Assembly: GCA_023269645.1 (NCBI GenBank)
Contig: JAHFPR010000006.1
Coordinates: 1 to 23,359 of the forward strand
Source: Alphaproteobacteria bacterium
GTDB taxonomy: Bacteria > Pseudomonadota > Alphaproteobacteria > Rickettsiales > UBA8987
DNA: 23,359 bases
Reading direction: 5' to 3'
In this document: in pieces, positions 6,983-15,032 of the stretch
How positions within the stretch are numbered: the first letter of the stretch is position 1
How the letters are laid out: each line of letters begins with the position of its first letter
The notes under the pieces: model-generated
Databases searched by the model: none
What the model was told of the DNA's origin: nothing
The model's input: the letters and a program-made list of their open reading frames with translations, nothing else
Made by a program: the position numbers and the translations under genes

Positions 6983-7011
6983 TTCCGGTTCAATCGCTTC
7001 CGTGGTATAAT
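6983..7011 (+). promoter_or_regulatory. Extended -10 promoter placing the start at the acyl-CoA synthetase ATG
   Basis: TGG followed by TATAAT (7003-7011) is a textbook extended -10. The -35 region is weak (TTCCGG at 6983-6988, 17-base spacer). The predicted transcription start, 7-8 bases past the -10, coincides with A7019 of an in-frame ATG. No Shine-Dalgarno is present. The upstream in-frame ATG at 7010 overlaps the -10 box. Confidence 0.65.
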
Positions 7012-7018
7012 GCTGCAT

Positions 7019-8680
7019 ATGAGTGATACTCCGTGGCTTACATCCTATCCGCCTGATGTTGACTGGCGCGCGCCCATCACGCCGCGTCCAATGCATACTA
7101 TTCTTGAGGAAGCGGCCAAAGCCTTTCCCAACCGTCCCGCGCTGGAGTTCCTGGGCAGGCGCACAAGTTACCATCAGCTTGCGGTGCTGGTGAACCGTGT
7201 GGCGGCGGGGTTCCGCAAGCTGGGCGTGAAGCCGGGGGTGAAGGTGGGGCTGCTGCTGCCCAACTGCCCGCAGTTCGTGATCGCCTATTACGCCGCGCTG
7301 AAGGCGGGCGGCACGGTGGTGAATTTCAGCCCGCTTTATTCCTTGCCGGAACTGGAGCATCAGGCGAAGGATTCCGGCACGGAAATCCTGGTGACGCTGA
7401 ACCTGAACGCGCTTTATCCCAAGGCACTGGTGCTGCTTGAGGCGGGCATTCTCCGGCATCTGGTGGTGAGCACGTTGCCGGAGGCACTCCCCTTTCCGAA
7501 AAGTTTGCTGTTTCCGCTATGCAAGAAAAAAGAAATCGCGCGCGTGGCGTGGGATGAGCGGCATATACGCTGGGCGAGCCTGGTGCGGTGCGTGGAGATG
7601 GCGGCGGGTGAAGTCCCTGTCATCCGCCCGGAAAAAGACATCGCCCTGCTGCAATATACCGGCGGAACGACGGGTACGCCCAAGGCCGCCGCGCTTACCC
7701 ACGCGAATATCTACGCCAACGTGATGCAGTGCGGCCTGTGGTTCCCCGATGCGCTGGCGGGGAGGGAGAAACTGCTCGGTGTGTTGCCGTTTTTCCATGT
7801 GTTTGCCATGACGGTGGCGATGAATTTTGGATTGCTGAAAGGCGCGGAAATCATCCTGCATCTGCGCTTTGATCTCGTGGATTTGCTGAAGGATATTCAC
7901 CGGAAAAAACCGACGCTCATGCCCGGCGTGCCCACCATGTTCACTGCCATCAACCACCATCCGCAGCTTGCGCGCTATAATCTTTCGAGCCTGAAATTCT
8001 GCATTTCAGGCGGCGCGGCACTGCCGGTGGAGGTGAAGCAGAATTTCGAGAAGCTCACCGGCTGTACGCTGATCGAAGGTTACGGGCTGACGGAAACTTC
8101 CCCGGTCGTGTGCGTGAATCCGCTGAAGGGTGCGAACAAGGCGGGTTCCATCGGGCTGCCGCTGCCGCAGACTATTGTGAAGATTGAAGATATGGAGAAT
8201 CGGGGGAGCTTTCTTCCGCCCGGCGGTCGCGGGGAGCTTTGTGTCGGAGGGCCGCAGGTGATGCAGGGCTATTGGAACAAACCGGAGGAAACCGTGCAGG
8301 TAATCGGCGCGGACGGGTTGCTCCGCACCGGCGACGTGGCGACGATGGATAACGACGGCTATGTATATATCGTGGATCGCCTGAAGGAGATGATCGCGGC
8401 GGGCGGCTTCAAGATTTATCCGCGCCACGTGGAGGAGGTGATTTATCAGCATGAGGCGGTGAAGGAAGCGGCGGTGATCGGTGTGCCGGATACTTATCGT
8501 GGGGAAGCGGTCAAGGCATTTGTGGTGCTGAAGGAAGGATGCGCGCTCACCGAAGCGGGGCTGAAGGAGTTTCTGAAAGAACACCTTGGCAAGCACGAAA
8601 TACCGCGTATGGTGGAGTTCCGCGAAAGCCTGCCGAAAACGATGGTGGGGAAAATCTGCAAGAAAGACCTGAAAGGATAA
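7019..8680 (+). CDS. Long-chain acyl-CoA synthetase (AMP-forming, FadD-like)
   Basis: An ANL-superfamily adenylate-forming enzyme of 553 residues that would activate a fatty or other carboxylic acid to its CoA thioester via an acyl-AMP. Core motifs in order: YTGGTTGTPKAAALTH (ATP-binding P-loop, about residue 213), HVFAMTVAMNFGLLKGAE, PGVPTMFTAI, CISGGAALP, EGYGLTETSP (about 352), LRTGDVATMD (about 436), VDRLKEMIAAGGFKIYP hinge, and PKTMVGKICKKDL with the C-terminal catalytic lysine. The substrate cannot be fixed, but the PGVPTMFTAI and FKIYP pattern fits long-chain fatty-acid ligases. The start is taken at 7019 (MSDTPW); 7010 is possible but conflicts with the promoter. The stop lies two bases from the next ATG, so it probably heads a three-gene operon with the membrane proteins downstream. 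Confidence 0.92.
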   Translation: MSDTPWLTSYPPDVDWRAPITPRPMHTILEEAAKAFPNRPALEFLGRRTSYHQLAVLVNRVAAGFRKLGVKPGVKVGLLLPNCPQFVIAYYAALKAGGTVVNFSPLYSLPELEHQAKDSGTEILVTLNLNALYPKALVLLEAGILRHLVVSTLPEALPFPKSLLFPLCKKKEIARVAWDERHIRWASLVRCVEMAAGEVPVIRPEKDIALLQYTGGTTGTPKAAALTHANIYANVMQCGLWFPDALAGREKLLGVLPFFHVFAMTVAMNFGLLKGAEIILHLRFDLVDLLKDIHRKKPTLMPGVPTMFTAINHHPQLARYNLSSLKFCISGGAALPVEVKQNFEKLTGCTLIEGYGLTETSPVVCVNPLKGANKAGSIGLPLPQTIVKIEDMENRGSFLPPGGRGELCVGGPQVMQGYWNKPEETVQVIGADGLLRTGDVATMDNDGYVYIVDRLKEMIAAGGFKIYPRHVEEVIYQHEAVKEAAVIGVPDTYRGEAVKAFVVLKEGCALTEAGLKEFLKEHLGKHEIPRMVEFRESLPKTMVGKICKKDLKG

Positions 8681-8682
8681 GC

Positions 8683-10026
8683 ATGATGCGCGCGATGGAG
8701 GTGAAGCACCTGAAAACGCTGTTTCATGCGTTGCTGGCGGCAAGGTTCATGTACCCTTTCTACCAGAATCCCATGAACTCCCTTTATTCCGACCCGCAGC
8801 GGCACTGGAACAATGCCGACAGCCTGTTCTCCCCGACCTTCGACCGGGGCATGGATATGACAGGCTACCAGGTTTTCCTCTATTTTATCCGCTATGCCAC
8901 CGATGATTCTCCCTTCGGCATCGCCTTCGTTTCCGGTGTCTTATGTGTGCTGCTGCCCTGGCTGTGGTCTCGCATCGCGCGGGAGATGTTCCGGGATGAG
9001 CGGTTCGCCCTGCTATGCGGAATCTGCGTGGGCATCATGCCGTCGCTGCTGTTCATCTATGCGTTCACGATGGTGGAGACGCTGCTGCTGAATGTGGTGG
9101 CGGCGGGGATATTGCTCTCGCTGATTTACCTGCGCGAAAAATCCGCGAGCGTGTTTTTATACCAGACGGCGATGCTGACGTTTGCTGCGCTCACAAAATT
9201 CGCGGCGGTTCCTGTTAGCGTAATGTTCCTGGGTTTTTCCATCTGGCGGGCCAACCCCGGAGCGAAAATCCTCCTGACGGCCAGCGTGATCGCGGCGTTG
9301 ATGATAAACGCGGCGGGGGTGAGAAGTGCCATCAGCGCGCATTTTTTCTCCCCCTTCGGGATACTGGATTTCGCCAGGATTTATTCAAAATCCGATGCGA
9401 AGAAAATCGTTATCCGGTATAATAACGGCGCGGAGTGGTATCAAAGCCCCGCGCTGGAACACATCCCGCTCGCGCCCTTGAGCGGCTGGAAAAGCAAACG
9501 CTCCGGCGAGGTGGAAATCCAGATAGACCTGCTGAAGGGCAGGGAAGACTGGACAAGGGAAATCGCACGTTTCCCGGTGAAGCCGGAAAATTACCTGCGG
9601 CAGATCGAAGAAAATTTCATCATCTTCTTCTTTGATTTCAGTTGGCCGGAGCATATGCTGGGAGGCATCCAGGGGCCGCTGATTTTCGCCTCGCGCTGGG
9701 TGTGGTTCCCGCTGACCGTTTTTATCGTGTGTGGGCTGGCCGGATACCGCCCGCAGGAATATCGGCGTAAGGATGGAAAGTGGCACAGGCATTGGCTGCA
9801 GGGTGAAGAAGCTGCCCAGACATTTTTTGTGCTGCTGACATTGGCTGTGGTCGGCGCGATGCTGGTGCAATATACCGGTATCATGGAAGGGCGTTACCGC
9901 AAGCCGGTGGAGCCGCTGCTGATCATGTCGGCGTTTATCGTCGTGCGGAAAAGATTTTTCCCGCCCCGGAAAACCGCCCCGAAGCAAACCACCCGCAAGA
10001 GAAAAACGAATGCACCTTCATCCTAG
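8683..10026 (+). CDS. Multipass membrane protein, probable GT-C-type glycosyltransferase
   Basis: A 447-residue inner-membrane protein with perhaps eight to ten helices: clear ones near residues 78-96, 108-150, 158-186, 196-214 and three near the C-terminus, plus a large polar stretch around 220-350 likely to be periplasmic. An early loop contains DPQRHWNNAD, similar to the acidic-RHW loop of PMT/ArnT-like (GT-C) enzymes, and FAALTKFAAVP recalls the helix pattern of that superfamily. By analogy it might transfer a sugar from a polyprenyl-phosphate donor to an envelope target; this is an inference from architecture. The ATG at 8683 has an AAAGGA site and follows the acyl-CoA synthetase stop by two bases. 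The Lys/Arg-rich C-terminus is cytoplasmic in style and overlaps the next gene by 17 bases. Confidence 0.65.
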   Translation: MMRAMEVKHLKTLFHALLAARFMYPFYQNPMNSLYSDPQRHWNNADSLFSPTFDRGMDMTGYQVFLYFIRYATDDSPFGIAFVSGVLCVLLPWLWSRIAREMFRDERFALLCGICVGIMPSLLFIYAFTMVETLLLNVVAAGILLSLIYLREKSASVFLYQTAMLTFAALTKFAAVPVSVMFLGFSIWRANPGAKILLTASVIAALMINAAGVRSAISAHFFSPFGILDFARIYSKSDAKKIVIRYNNGAEWYQSPALEHIPLAPLSGWKSKRSGEVEIQIDLLKGREDWTREIARFPVKPENYLRQIEENFIIFFFDFSWPEHMLGGIQGPLIFASRWVWFPLTVFIVCGLAGYRPQEYRRKDGKWHRHWLQGEEAAQTFFVLLTLAVVGAMLVQYTGIMEGRYRKPVEPLLIMSAFIVVRKRFFPPRKTAPKQTTRKRKTNAPSS

Positions 10027-10402
10027 GTTCCTCAAGCGGTATGCGCAGGCGGTGTGTGCGCTTTCGGTGGTGATGGTGCTGCTGTTCGGAAGTATTGCGG
10101 CATTCGGTATGTGGCATATCACTTACCCGGCGGTGAAGACACTGGATAAATTCACCTATGAAACCGCCACAAGCGGCAATGTGCTGTTCGGCATCAAGGA
10201 TGAGAACAAGCATATTTTCATCGGGATTACCAAAGAGCAGTTCGCGGAGAAGAAGCCCTATTATTTCAACATCGCACGGCTGGATTATCCGCAGCGCATC
10301 CGCCAGGTGACGCTCCAGATGTTTGTCTACGCACTATTATTCTCGATGGTATTCGTCATCCACCGACGGCTGTGGAAGCGGTTGCGCGGGTTGGGGGTTT
10401 AA
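10010..10402 (+). CDS. Small two-helix membrane protein of unknown function
   Basis: A 130-residue protein not recognised as any named family. It has a basic N-terminus, one hydrophobic helix at about 15-36 (VCALSVVMVLLFGSIAAFGM), a polar central stretch of about 65 residues that would lie in the periplasm, and a second helix near 103-119 followed by a strongly basic end (HRRLWKRLRG), which places both termini in the cytoplasm. The start overlaps the end of the GT-C-like gene by 17 bases, indicating translational coupling, so it may be an accessory subunit of that protein. Its last 66 bases overlap the 3' end of the convergent queH. Confidence 0.65.
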   Translation: MHLHPRFLKRYAQAVCALSVVMVLLFGSIAAFGMWHITYPAVKTLDKFTYETATSGNVLFGIKDENKHIFIGITKEQFAEKKPYYFNIARLDYPQRIRQVTLQMFVYALLFSMVFVIHRRLWKRLRGLGV

Positions 10403-11137
10403 TTCCCCCCGAAGCACACTTGCGGCTGTTCGGCGGGGGGCGATGGTGCGCGGGGCTTCGGCGGCTTTCTGCTCGTAGAACTGTTCGCCGATGGTAATTT
10501 TCTCGCGCCCCTGCGATTCGCGCCAGGCGTTGGTATCGCGCAGGGAATAGATGCAGCCGCAATATTCCTGCTTGTAGAATGCCTCGCGCTTGGCGATCTC
10601 GTACATCCGCGCGCTGCCGCCTTCTTTCCGCCAGTTATATGTCCAGTAACTCGTCCCATCGTAGTGGGCGGCTGCGCGCTGCCCGCACACGTTGATTTGC
10701 TCCATGTTCTTCCACCGCGAAATGCCGAGGCTGGAGGTGAATATGGAAAATCCGTGCTCATGCGCATGGAGCGCGGTGCGCTCAAAACGCATATCAAAAC
10801 ACATGGTGCAGCGTGTGCCGCGTTCCGGTTCCATCTCCATGCCCTTGGCGCGGGAAAACCAGTTTTGCACATCGTAATCGGCATCTACGAACGGGATGCC
10901 AAGCTCGTTCGCATAACGGATATTTTCCTCCTTGCGGAGCTTGTATTCCTTCACCGGATGGATGTTGGGATTATAGAAAAAAATGGTCAGCTCCAGCCCG
11001 GCCTTCACCATCGCCTCGATGACCTCCCCGGAGCAGGGCGCGCAGCAGCTATGCAGCAGCACACGCTTTTCGCTATTCAGGGTGGCGAGCGGAATTTCCG
11101 GGCGGGCATCCAGAATATGTTGTGGCAGGGTGTGCAT
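10337..11137 (-). CDS. queH: Epoxyqueuosine reductase QueH
   Basis: Catalyses the last step of queuosine synthesis, reducing epoxyqueuosine to queuosine in tRNA; it is the non-orthologous alternative to cobalamin-dependent QueG. The 266 residues carry the DUF208/QueH cysteine pattern: HSCCAPCSG (Cys31, Cys32, Cys35), RCTMCFDMR (Cys110, Cys113) and EYCGCIYSL (Cys193, Cys195), expected to hold an iron-sulfur cluster and a second metal. Other family marks are FFYNPNIHP, EYKLRKEE, TSSLGISRWKN and YWTYNWRKEGG. A C-terminal extension of about 60 residues beyond the family core (from about 205) is Pro/Gln-rich and runs across the end of the convergent small membrane gene. With queA and tgt, three queuosine steps are present in this window. 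Translation probably starts at or near the 5' end of the transcript. Confidence 0.93.
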   Translation of the reverse strand: MHTLPQHILDARPEIPLATLNSEKRVLLHSCCAPCSGEVIEAMVKAGLELTIFFYNPNIHPVKEYKLRKEENIRYANELGIPFVDADYDVQNWFSRAKGMEMEPERGTRCTMCFDMRFERTALHAHEHGFSIFTSSLGISRWKNMEQINVCGQRAAAHYDGTSYWTYNWRKEGGSARMYEIAKREAFYKQEYCGCIYSLRDTNAWRESQGREKITIGEQFYEQKAAEAPRTIAPRRTAASVLRGELNPQPAQPLPQPSVDDEYHRE

Positions 11138-11143
11138 GATGGG

Positions 11144-11172
11144 CTTATAGCAAAAACCATGCTCCGTGACAA
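11144..11172 (-). promoter_or_regulatory. queH promoter, leaderless configuration
   Basis: On the minus strand TTGTCA (complement of 11167-11172), a 17-base spacer ending in TGC, and TATAAG (complement of 11144-11149) form a strong promoter with an extended -10. Only six bases separate the -10 from the queH ATG at 11137, so the transcript should start at or within about a base of that codon. No Shine-Dalgarno is present. Confidence 0.75.
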
Positions 11173-11250
11173 GCGTGAGGTGATGCGCGCCCTCCTGCCA
11201 GCAAATACACGTTCAAAAATTATGCTGCATGGTGTATCTTCAGGCAGCCT

Positions 11251-11401
11251 GATTCCGTCATCGCCTGAATCGCGGAGCGATTCTAGGGCGATCCACCCGC
11301 GCGCGTTGCGCGCAAAAAGCAGCATACCGGAATCCAAAAGGGATTCTGGTGGGATGGGGCAGGTATGGATTCCCCTAGAATTTTGCTTCGCAAAATTCAG
11401 G
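11251..11401. repeat. Cluster of short palindromic repeats upstream of the pseudokinase
   Basis: This stretch contains several hairpins: GAATCGC/GCGATTC around GGA (about 11270-11286), a GCGCGC-rich hairpin near 11300-11316, and a perfect GAATTTTGC/GCAAAATTC hairpin around TTC near 11380-11400 that matches one before tgt. Together with 11138-11250, which holds the queH promoter and nothing else evident, it fills the gap between queH and the pseudokinase gene. No gene was found in it. Confidence 0.6.
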
Positions 11402-11429
11402 GAACGACGGAGAATCAAAGGGGACACGC

Positions 11430-13508
11430 ATGGTGGAATTTGATCTGTTGGAAGAGGAGGAAACTGCGGAGGATGCCGCAAAAGCCGCGCCCGCTTCCGG
11501 CGCGGCTGCGGGGCGCAGTAAGCCGGGGCAAGGGGTGCTTGCAGCCGCCATCCAGCAGGATCGCCCGATTCCCGAACTCAGTTCTGAATTCGCCAAGGCC
11601 TACCCGGCACTGGGGGCATTCGCCGCGCCCGGCGGCGCATATGCACTGGTGTTCGATAACCAGTTCCCGGTGCGGATGGATGCGATCCGCGAGCTGCTTG
11701 AGCTGCAGAATCCCGCCATACAGCGTGTGCTGGATGGGGGCAAAACACCGCCGGGCGGCAGCGGGGAGCATTATGCCGCCGTGCTCGAAAAACCCGTGGG
11801 CATAACGCTCGGCGCGTATATTTCTGCGCGCGGGGCACTGAGCGATGTGGATGCGCCGCGTTTCATTGAGAAAATCAGCTACGCAGTAATCGCGCTGCAT
11901 GAGGTGGGTGTGGTGCATGGCTGCATCAATCCGGATACGATTTATTACGATCAGGCATCGGACAGGCTGATGCTGAAGGAATGTATCTCCGGCTATTGCG
12001 GTTATGCGCAGCTTCCCGCTTTTGAATCCATTGACCAGATCACCTGCCACCCCGCCGCCAAGGGAGACGGCGATTTCGCCGACGATTATTTCGCACTCGG
12101 CATGGTGGCACTGTGCGTGCTGACGGGCAGGCGGGCTTTTGATGGACTCAAGCGGGAGCAGGTGCTGCAGATACGTATGGAGAAAGGCTCCTGCGACGAG
12201 GTGGTGCTTCATGAGCAGGCGGCCTCCCGCGCGTTCATCTCCGGGCGGATGGAGGTGCTGCTGAAAGGGCTGCTCACCGACCACAGGCATGATCGCTGGA
12301 ATGCGGAGTCCCTGCGCAAATGGATCAAGCGGCAGGAAGTTTCCTTCCCCATCTCCAAGTTGCACCGGCAGGCCGCTGCCGGGCTGATGTTCGAGGAAAA
12401 GGAATATGTCAGCCGCAAATATCTCGCCCATGCGATGTTCCAGAAGTGGGATGCGGCAAAAAAATCCATCCGTATCCAGGATGTATCGCGCTGGCTCCAG
12501 GTTTCCGCCAAGCTGCCGCAGATCGCGGAGATGCTGGATCGCGCCTACGGCCACCTTCCGCCGGATATGCTGCTTACGGATGAGCGCCTTGCCCGCGTTC
12601 TAATGATACTCGATCCGGAAGGCCCGGTGCGCTACAAGCAGTTTTCCGGGCATATCCAGGGCTTTGGAACGTACCTCGCCTGGTGCAGTATGAAGGCCGA
12701 TCGCAAGGGTGTTCAGCAGATTGCCGCCGTGCTGGCGGAGGGAATGGCCGCGCACTGGATTGATCTTCAGCCCAACCCGCGTGATTACGGCTTCTCCATG
12801 CTGGGGTGGAGTCCCTCCAAGTTCAAGCAGTATGTGCATAAAACATCGCTCGGTTTCGGGATGGAGCGGTGTCTTTATGACCTGAACCCCTCGCTTCCCT
12901 GTCAGAGCCAGCTCGTGCAATCTTTCTATGCCAGCAACCTGCGGGATCTTCTGGAAGCTCTGGAAAAATTCAGCGGCGATAAAAACGCGACGGATCCGGT
13001 GGATCGGCATATAGCGGCGTTCATATCCAGCCGCCTCAACCTTACGGACGATATTCGCATCAAGGCACTCAAGAACTTTCCCCATGTTGGAAAAAATCCG
13101 CAGGTGCTGATGGTGGGGCTGCTCACCGTGGCGCAGAACGAAGCGCATTTGCAGCAATTGCCGAAACTTGCGGCATGGATGGAAACCCGGCTTTCTACCT
13201 TGCTGGATAAACTCCACAGCAAGGGCATCCGCCGCGAAACCCAGGGCAAGATTCGCCACGCCGTAAAAGAAGGGAAAATGAGCACCCTTTTCAAAGTGGT
13301 TTCCGACCCTGTTTTTGCCCGCCGCGATCTCTACGGTTTCCATGAGGCACGCCAGCAATACCGCTCGCTGGTCACGAAGATCAATCATCTCGGCCACCAG
13401 AGCAACATTGAGCGCGTCGCCTATCAGCGCGGGCTGCGCATTTCGGTGGGAATCGCCTACCTCGTCTGCACCGTCACCGCGCTCTACCTGATGCTGAAAT
13501 CGAGTTAG
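11430..13508 (+). CDS. Tail-anchored pseudokinase-like protein
   Basis: A 692-residue protein. Residues about 110-300 resemble a Ser/Thr-kinase fold: a C-lobe helix then LHEVGVVHGCINPDTIYYD where kinases have HRDLKPENI, an activation-segment equivalent, and FADDYFALGMVALCVLTGRRAF matching the conserved Asp-helix F region. The catalytic Asp is missing (His163-Gly164-Cys165), no DFG is present (LMLKECISG instead), and no glycine-rich loop is evident, so phosphotransfer is unlikely. Residues 310-660 are helical and unassigned. A single hydrophobic helix at about 668-688 with a short tail suggests a C-terminal membrane anchor with the domains in the cytoplasm. The N-terminal 50 residues are acidic then Ala-rich and probably disordered. 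The ATG has an AAAGGGG site. Not found in an operon; it is likely a scaffold or regulator. Confidence 0.75.
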   Translation: MVEFDLLEEEETAEDAAKAAPASGAAAGRSKPGQGVLAAAIQQDRPIPELSSEFAKAYPALGAFAAPGGAYALVFDNQFPVRMDAIRELLELQNPAIQRVLDGGKTPPGGSGEHYAAVLEKPVGITLGAYISARGALSDVDAPRFIEKISYAVIALHEVGVVHGCINPDTIYYDQASDRLMLKECISGYCGYAQLPAFESIDQITCHPAAKGDGDFADDYFALGMVALCVLTGRRAFDGLKREQVLQIRMEKGSCDEVVLHEQAASRAFISGRMEVLLKGLLTDHRHDRWNAESLRKWIKRQEVSFPISKLHRQAAAGLMFEEKEYVSRKYLAHAMFQKWDAAKKSIRIQDVSRWLQVSAKLPQIAEMLDRAYGHLPPDMLLTDERLARVLMILDPEGPVRYKQFSGHIQGFGTYLAWCSMKADRKGVQQIAAVLAEGMAAHWIDLQPNPRDYGFSMLGWSPSKFKQYVHKTSLGFGMERCLYDLNPSLPCQSQLVQSFYASNLRDLLEALEKFSGDKNATDPVDRHIAAFISSRLNLTDDIRIKALKNFPHVGKNPQVLMVGLLTVAQNEAHLQQLPKLAAWMETRLSTLLDKLHSKGIRRETQGKIRHAVKEGKMSTLFKVVSDPVFARRDLYGFHEARQQYRSLVTKINHLGHQSNIERVAYQRGLRISVGIAYLVCTVTALYLMLKSS

Positions 13509-13608
13509 GTTCAATCACCCTTTGATTTTTCGATACTATAGTGATCTATATTCTATTAGGGGATGTTTTGCAACTATTGCTGCCGATATTCCGGCCACGC
13601 GCCGCTGC

Positions 13609-14391
13609 TTATGCCTTCCGTTCCACGATCAGCTTTTTGATTTCGCTGATGGCTTTGGCGGGGTTCAGGCCTTTCGGGCAGGTTTTCGTGCAGTTCATGA
13701 TGGTGTGGCAGCGGTAGAGCTTGAACGGGTCTTCGAGCGCATCCAGCCGCTCGCCGGTGGCTTCGTCGCGGGAATCCACGATCCAGCGGTAGGCCTGCAG
13801 CAAAATCGCGGGGCCGAGGTAGCGGTCGCCGTTCCACCAGTAGCTGGGGCAGGAGGTGGAGCAGCACGCGCACAGGATGCACTCATAAAGCCCATCCAGC
13901 TTGTCCCGGTCTTCCGGGGACTGCAGGCGTTCGCCGCTCGCGGAGGCAGGTGAATCCGCCTTCAGCCACGGCTCGATGGATTCATACTGCGCGTAAAAAT
14001 GGTTGAGATCGGGCACGAGGTCTTTCACCACTTCCATATGGGGCAGGGGGGTGATGCGCACGTCGCCTGCCACATCCGCGATGGCCTTGGTGCAGGCCAA
14101 CGTGTTGGTTCCATCAATGTTCATCGCGCAGGAGCCACATATCCCCTCGCGGCAGGAGCGGCGCAGGGTGAGCGTGGAATCCATATCGTCCTTGATGTGC
14201 AGCAGCGCGTCCAGCACCATCGGGCCGCAATTATCGAGGGCGACTTCATAGGTATCCATGCGGGGGTTTTCCTCCCCTTCCGGATCGTAGCGGTACACCT
14301 GGAAACGCCGGACATTTGCCGCGCCCGCCTCCGCCTGATATGTTTTCCCTTTTCCGATCCGGGAATTTTTCGGTAATCTGAATTCAGCCAT
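13609..14391 (-). CDS. sdhB: Succinate dehydrogenase iron-sulfur subunit
   Basis: Carries electrons from SdhA flavin to ubiquinone in complex II. The 260 residues show the [2Fe-2S] ligands Cys80, Cys85, Cys88 and Cys100 (SCREGICGSCAMNI), and the [4Fe-4S] and [3Fe-4S] ligands within CILCACCSTSCPSYWW (171-181), Cys228, Cys234 and Cys238 (CHTIMNCTKTCPKGLNP). Length and motif order are normal. In most alphaproteobacteria sdhB follows sdhA closely; here two MntA/HepT pairs and a membrane protein (14394-16272) separate them. The ATG lies two bases after the membrane protein's stop, with only a weak AGG upstream, so translation is probably coupled to it. No clear terminator was found in the 100 bases after it. 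Confidence 0.97.
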   Translation of the reverse strand: MAEFRLPKNSRIGKGKTYQAEAGAANVRRFQVYRYDPEGEENPRMDTYEVALDNCGPMVLDALLHIKDDMDSTLTLRRSCREGICGSCAMNIDGTNTLACTKAIADVAGDVRITPLPHMEVVKDLVPDLNHFYAQYESIEPWLKADSPASASGERLQSPEDRDKLDGLYECILCACCSTSCPSYWWNGDRYLGPAILLQAYRWIVDSRDEATGERLDALEDPFKLYRCHTIMNCTKTCPKGLNPAKAISEIKKLIVERKA

Positions 14392-14393
14392 GA

Positions 14394-15029
14394 TTAACTA
14401 CCTGCAGCATTGACAATATCTTGTAACATATTCTCCACCTCGTTAACAGCGTCAATACCAAAAAAACCTTTCTGTGTGGTGCTGTTGTTTCCCCGACTGT
14501 TGGTGGTGATGGTTGTTGTAAAAACGATTTTCCCGGAGCCATCTGGCGCGACCATCTTTTTCAAATCCTTGAGTTTATCGGGGCCAAAACTTTCAATCTC
14601 CACGCTACGTATACCTTTCAGGATCATGGCGCGCTGGCCGGTGATGACGTAATACGTGTTTTTCGCCGCGCGCACCGCCCAGTAAGGCGCAGAGAGCATC
14701 GCCAGGCCGATAAAGAAAAACGGCAGCCCGAACAGTGGAAAGAAATCCATGCCATGTTTAAAATCCGGCACTTTGAACTGCGCCGCGCCCGCGATCCAGA
14801 ATACGGAAAACCCCGTCCACGGTACGGCAAAAAGCCAGATGGACAGCGTCACCAGCGCGATAGCTTTGAGGTGCGTCGGCTTACCGACCCAGCGCACGGT
14901 TTCGCCGGGCTTCATCTCCTGCGTTATCAATGCCTGAATGTGATCGGGCATGGACTGCCCGGCCTTCCCAACAGTCGAAACCCCGGTAGCTTCCGTCTGC
15001 GCCGACTGGGTTGTATAGTCTTGCAGCAC
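14394..15029 (-). CDS. Small membrane protein with bacterial PH-like (bPH2) domain
   Basis: A 211-residue protein. A polar N-terminus of about 50 residues (with GETVRWVGKPTH, typical of the strand preceding the helices in bPH2 proteins) leads to two hydrophobic segments at about 54-80 and 96-118. These are followed by YYVITGQRAMILKGIRSVEIESFGPDKL and a beta-rich end, the pattern of the bacterial PH-like domain. It probably sits in the inner membrane with the PH-like part in the cytoplasm. The GTG start at 15029 has GGAG nine bases upstream and follows the HepT stop by three bases; ATG at 14951 is an alternative. It is co-transcribed with the TA pairs and sdhB. Function unknown; whether it belongs with the TA genes or with sdh cannot be decided from sequence. 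Confidence 0.75.
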   Translation of the reverse strand: MLQDYTTQSAQTEATGVSTVGKAGQSMPDHIQALITQEMKPGETVRWVGKPTHLKAIALVTLSIWLFAVPWTGFSVFWIAGAAQFKVPDFKHGMDFFPLFGLPFFFIGLAMLSAPYWAVRAAKNTYYVITGQRAMILKGIRSVEIESFGPDKLKDLKKMVAPDGSGKIVFTTTITTNSRGNNSTTQKGFFGIDAVNEVENMLQDIVNAAGS

Positions 15030-15032
15030 GGC

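Noticed and set aside
13509..13608. Imperfect AT-rich dyad TATAGTGATCTATA between the pseudokinase and sdhB
   Set aside because: Pairing is weak and there is no T run or promoter spacing; it could not be supported as a terminator or operator.
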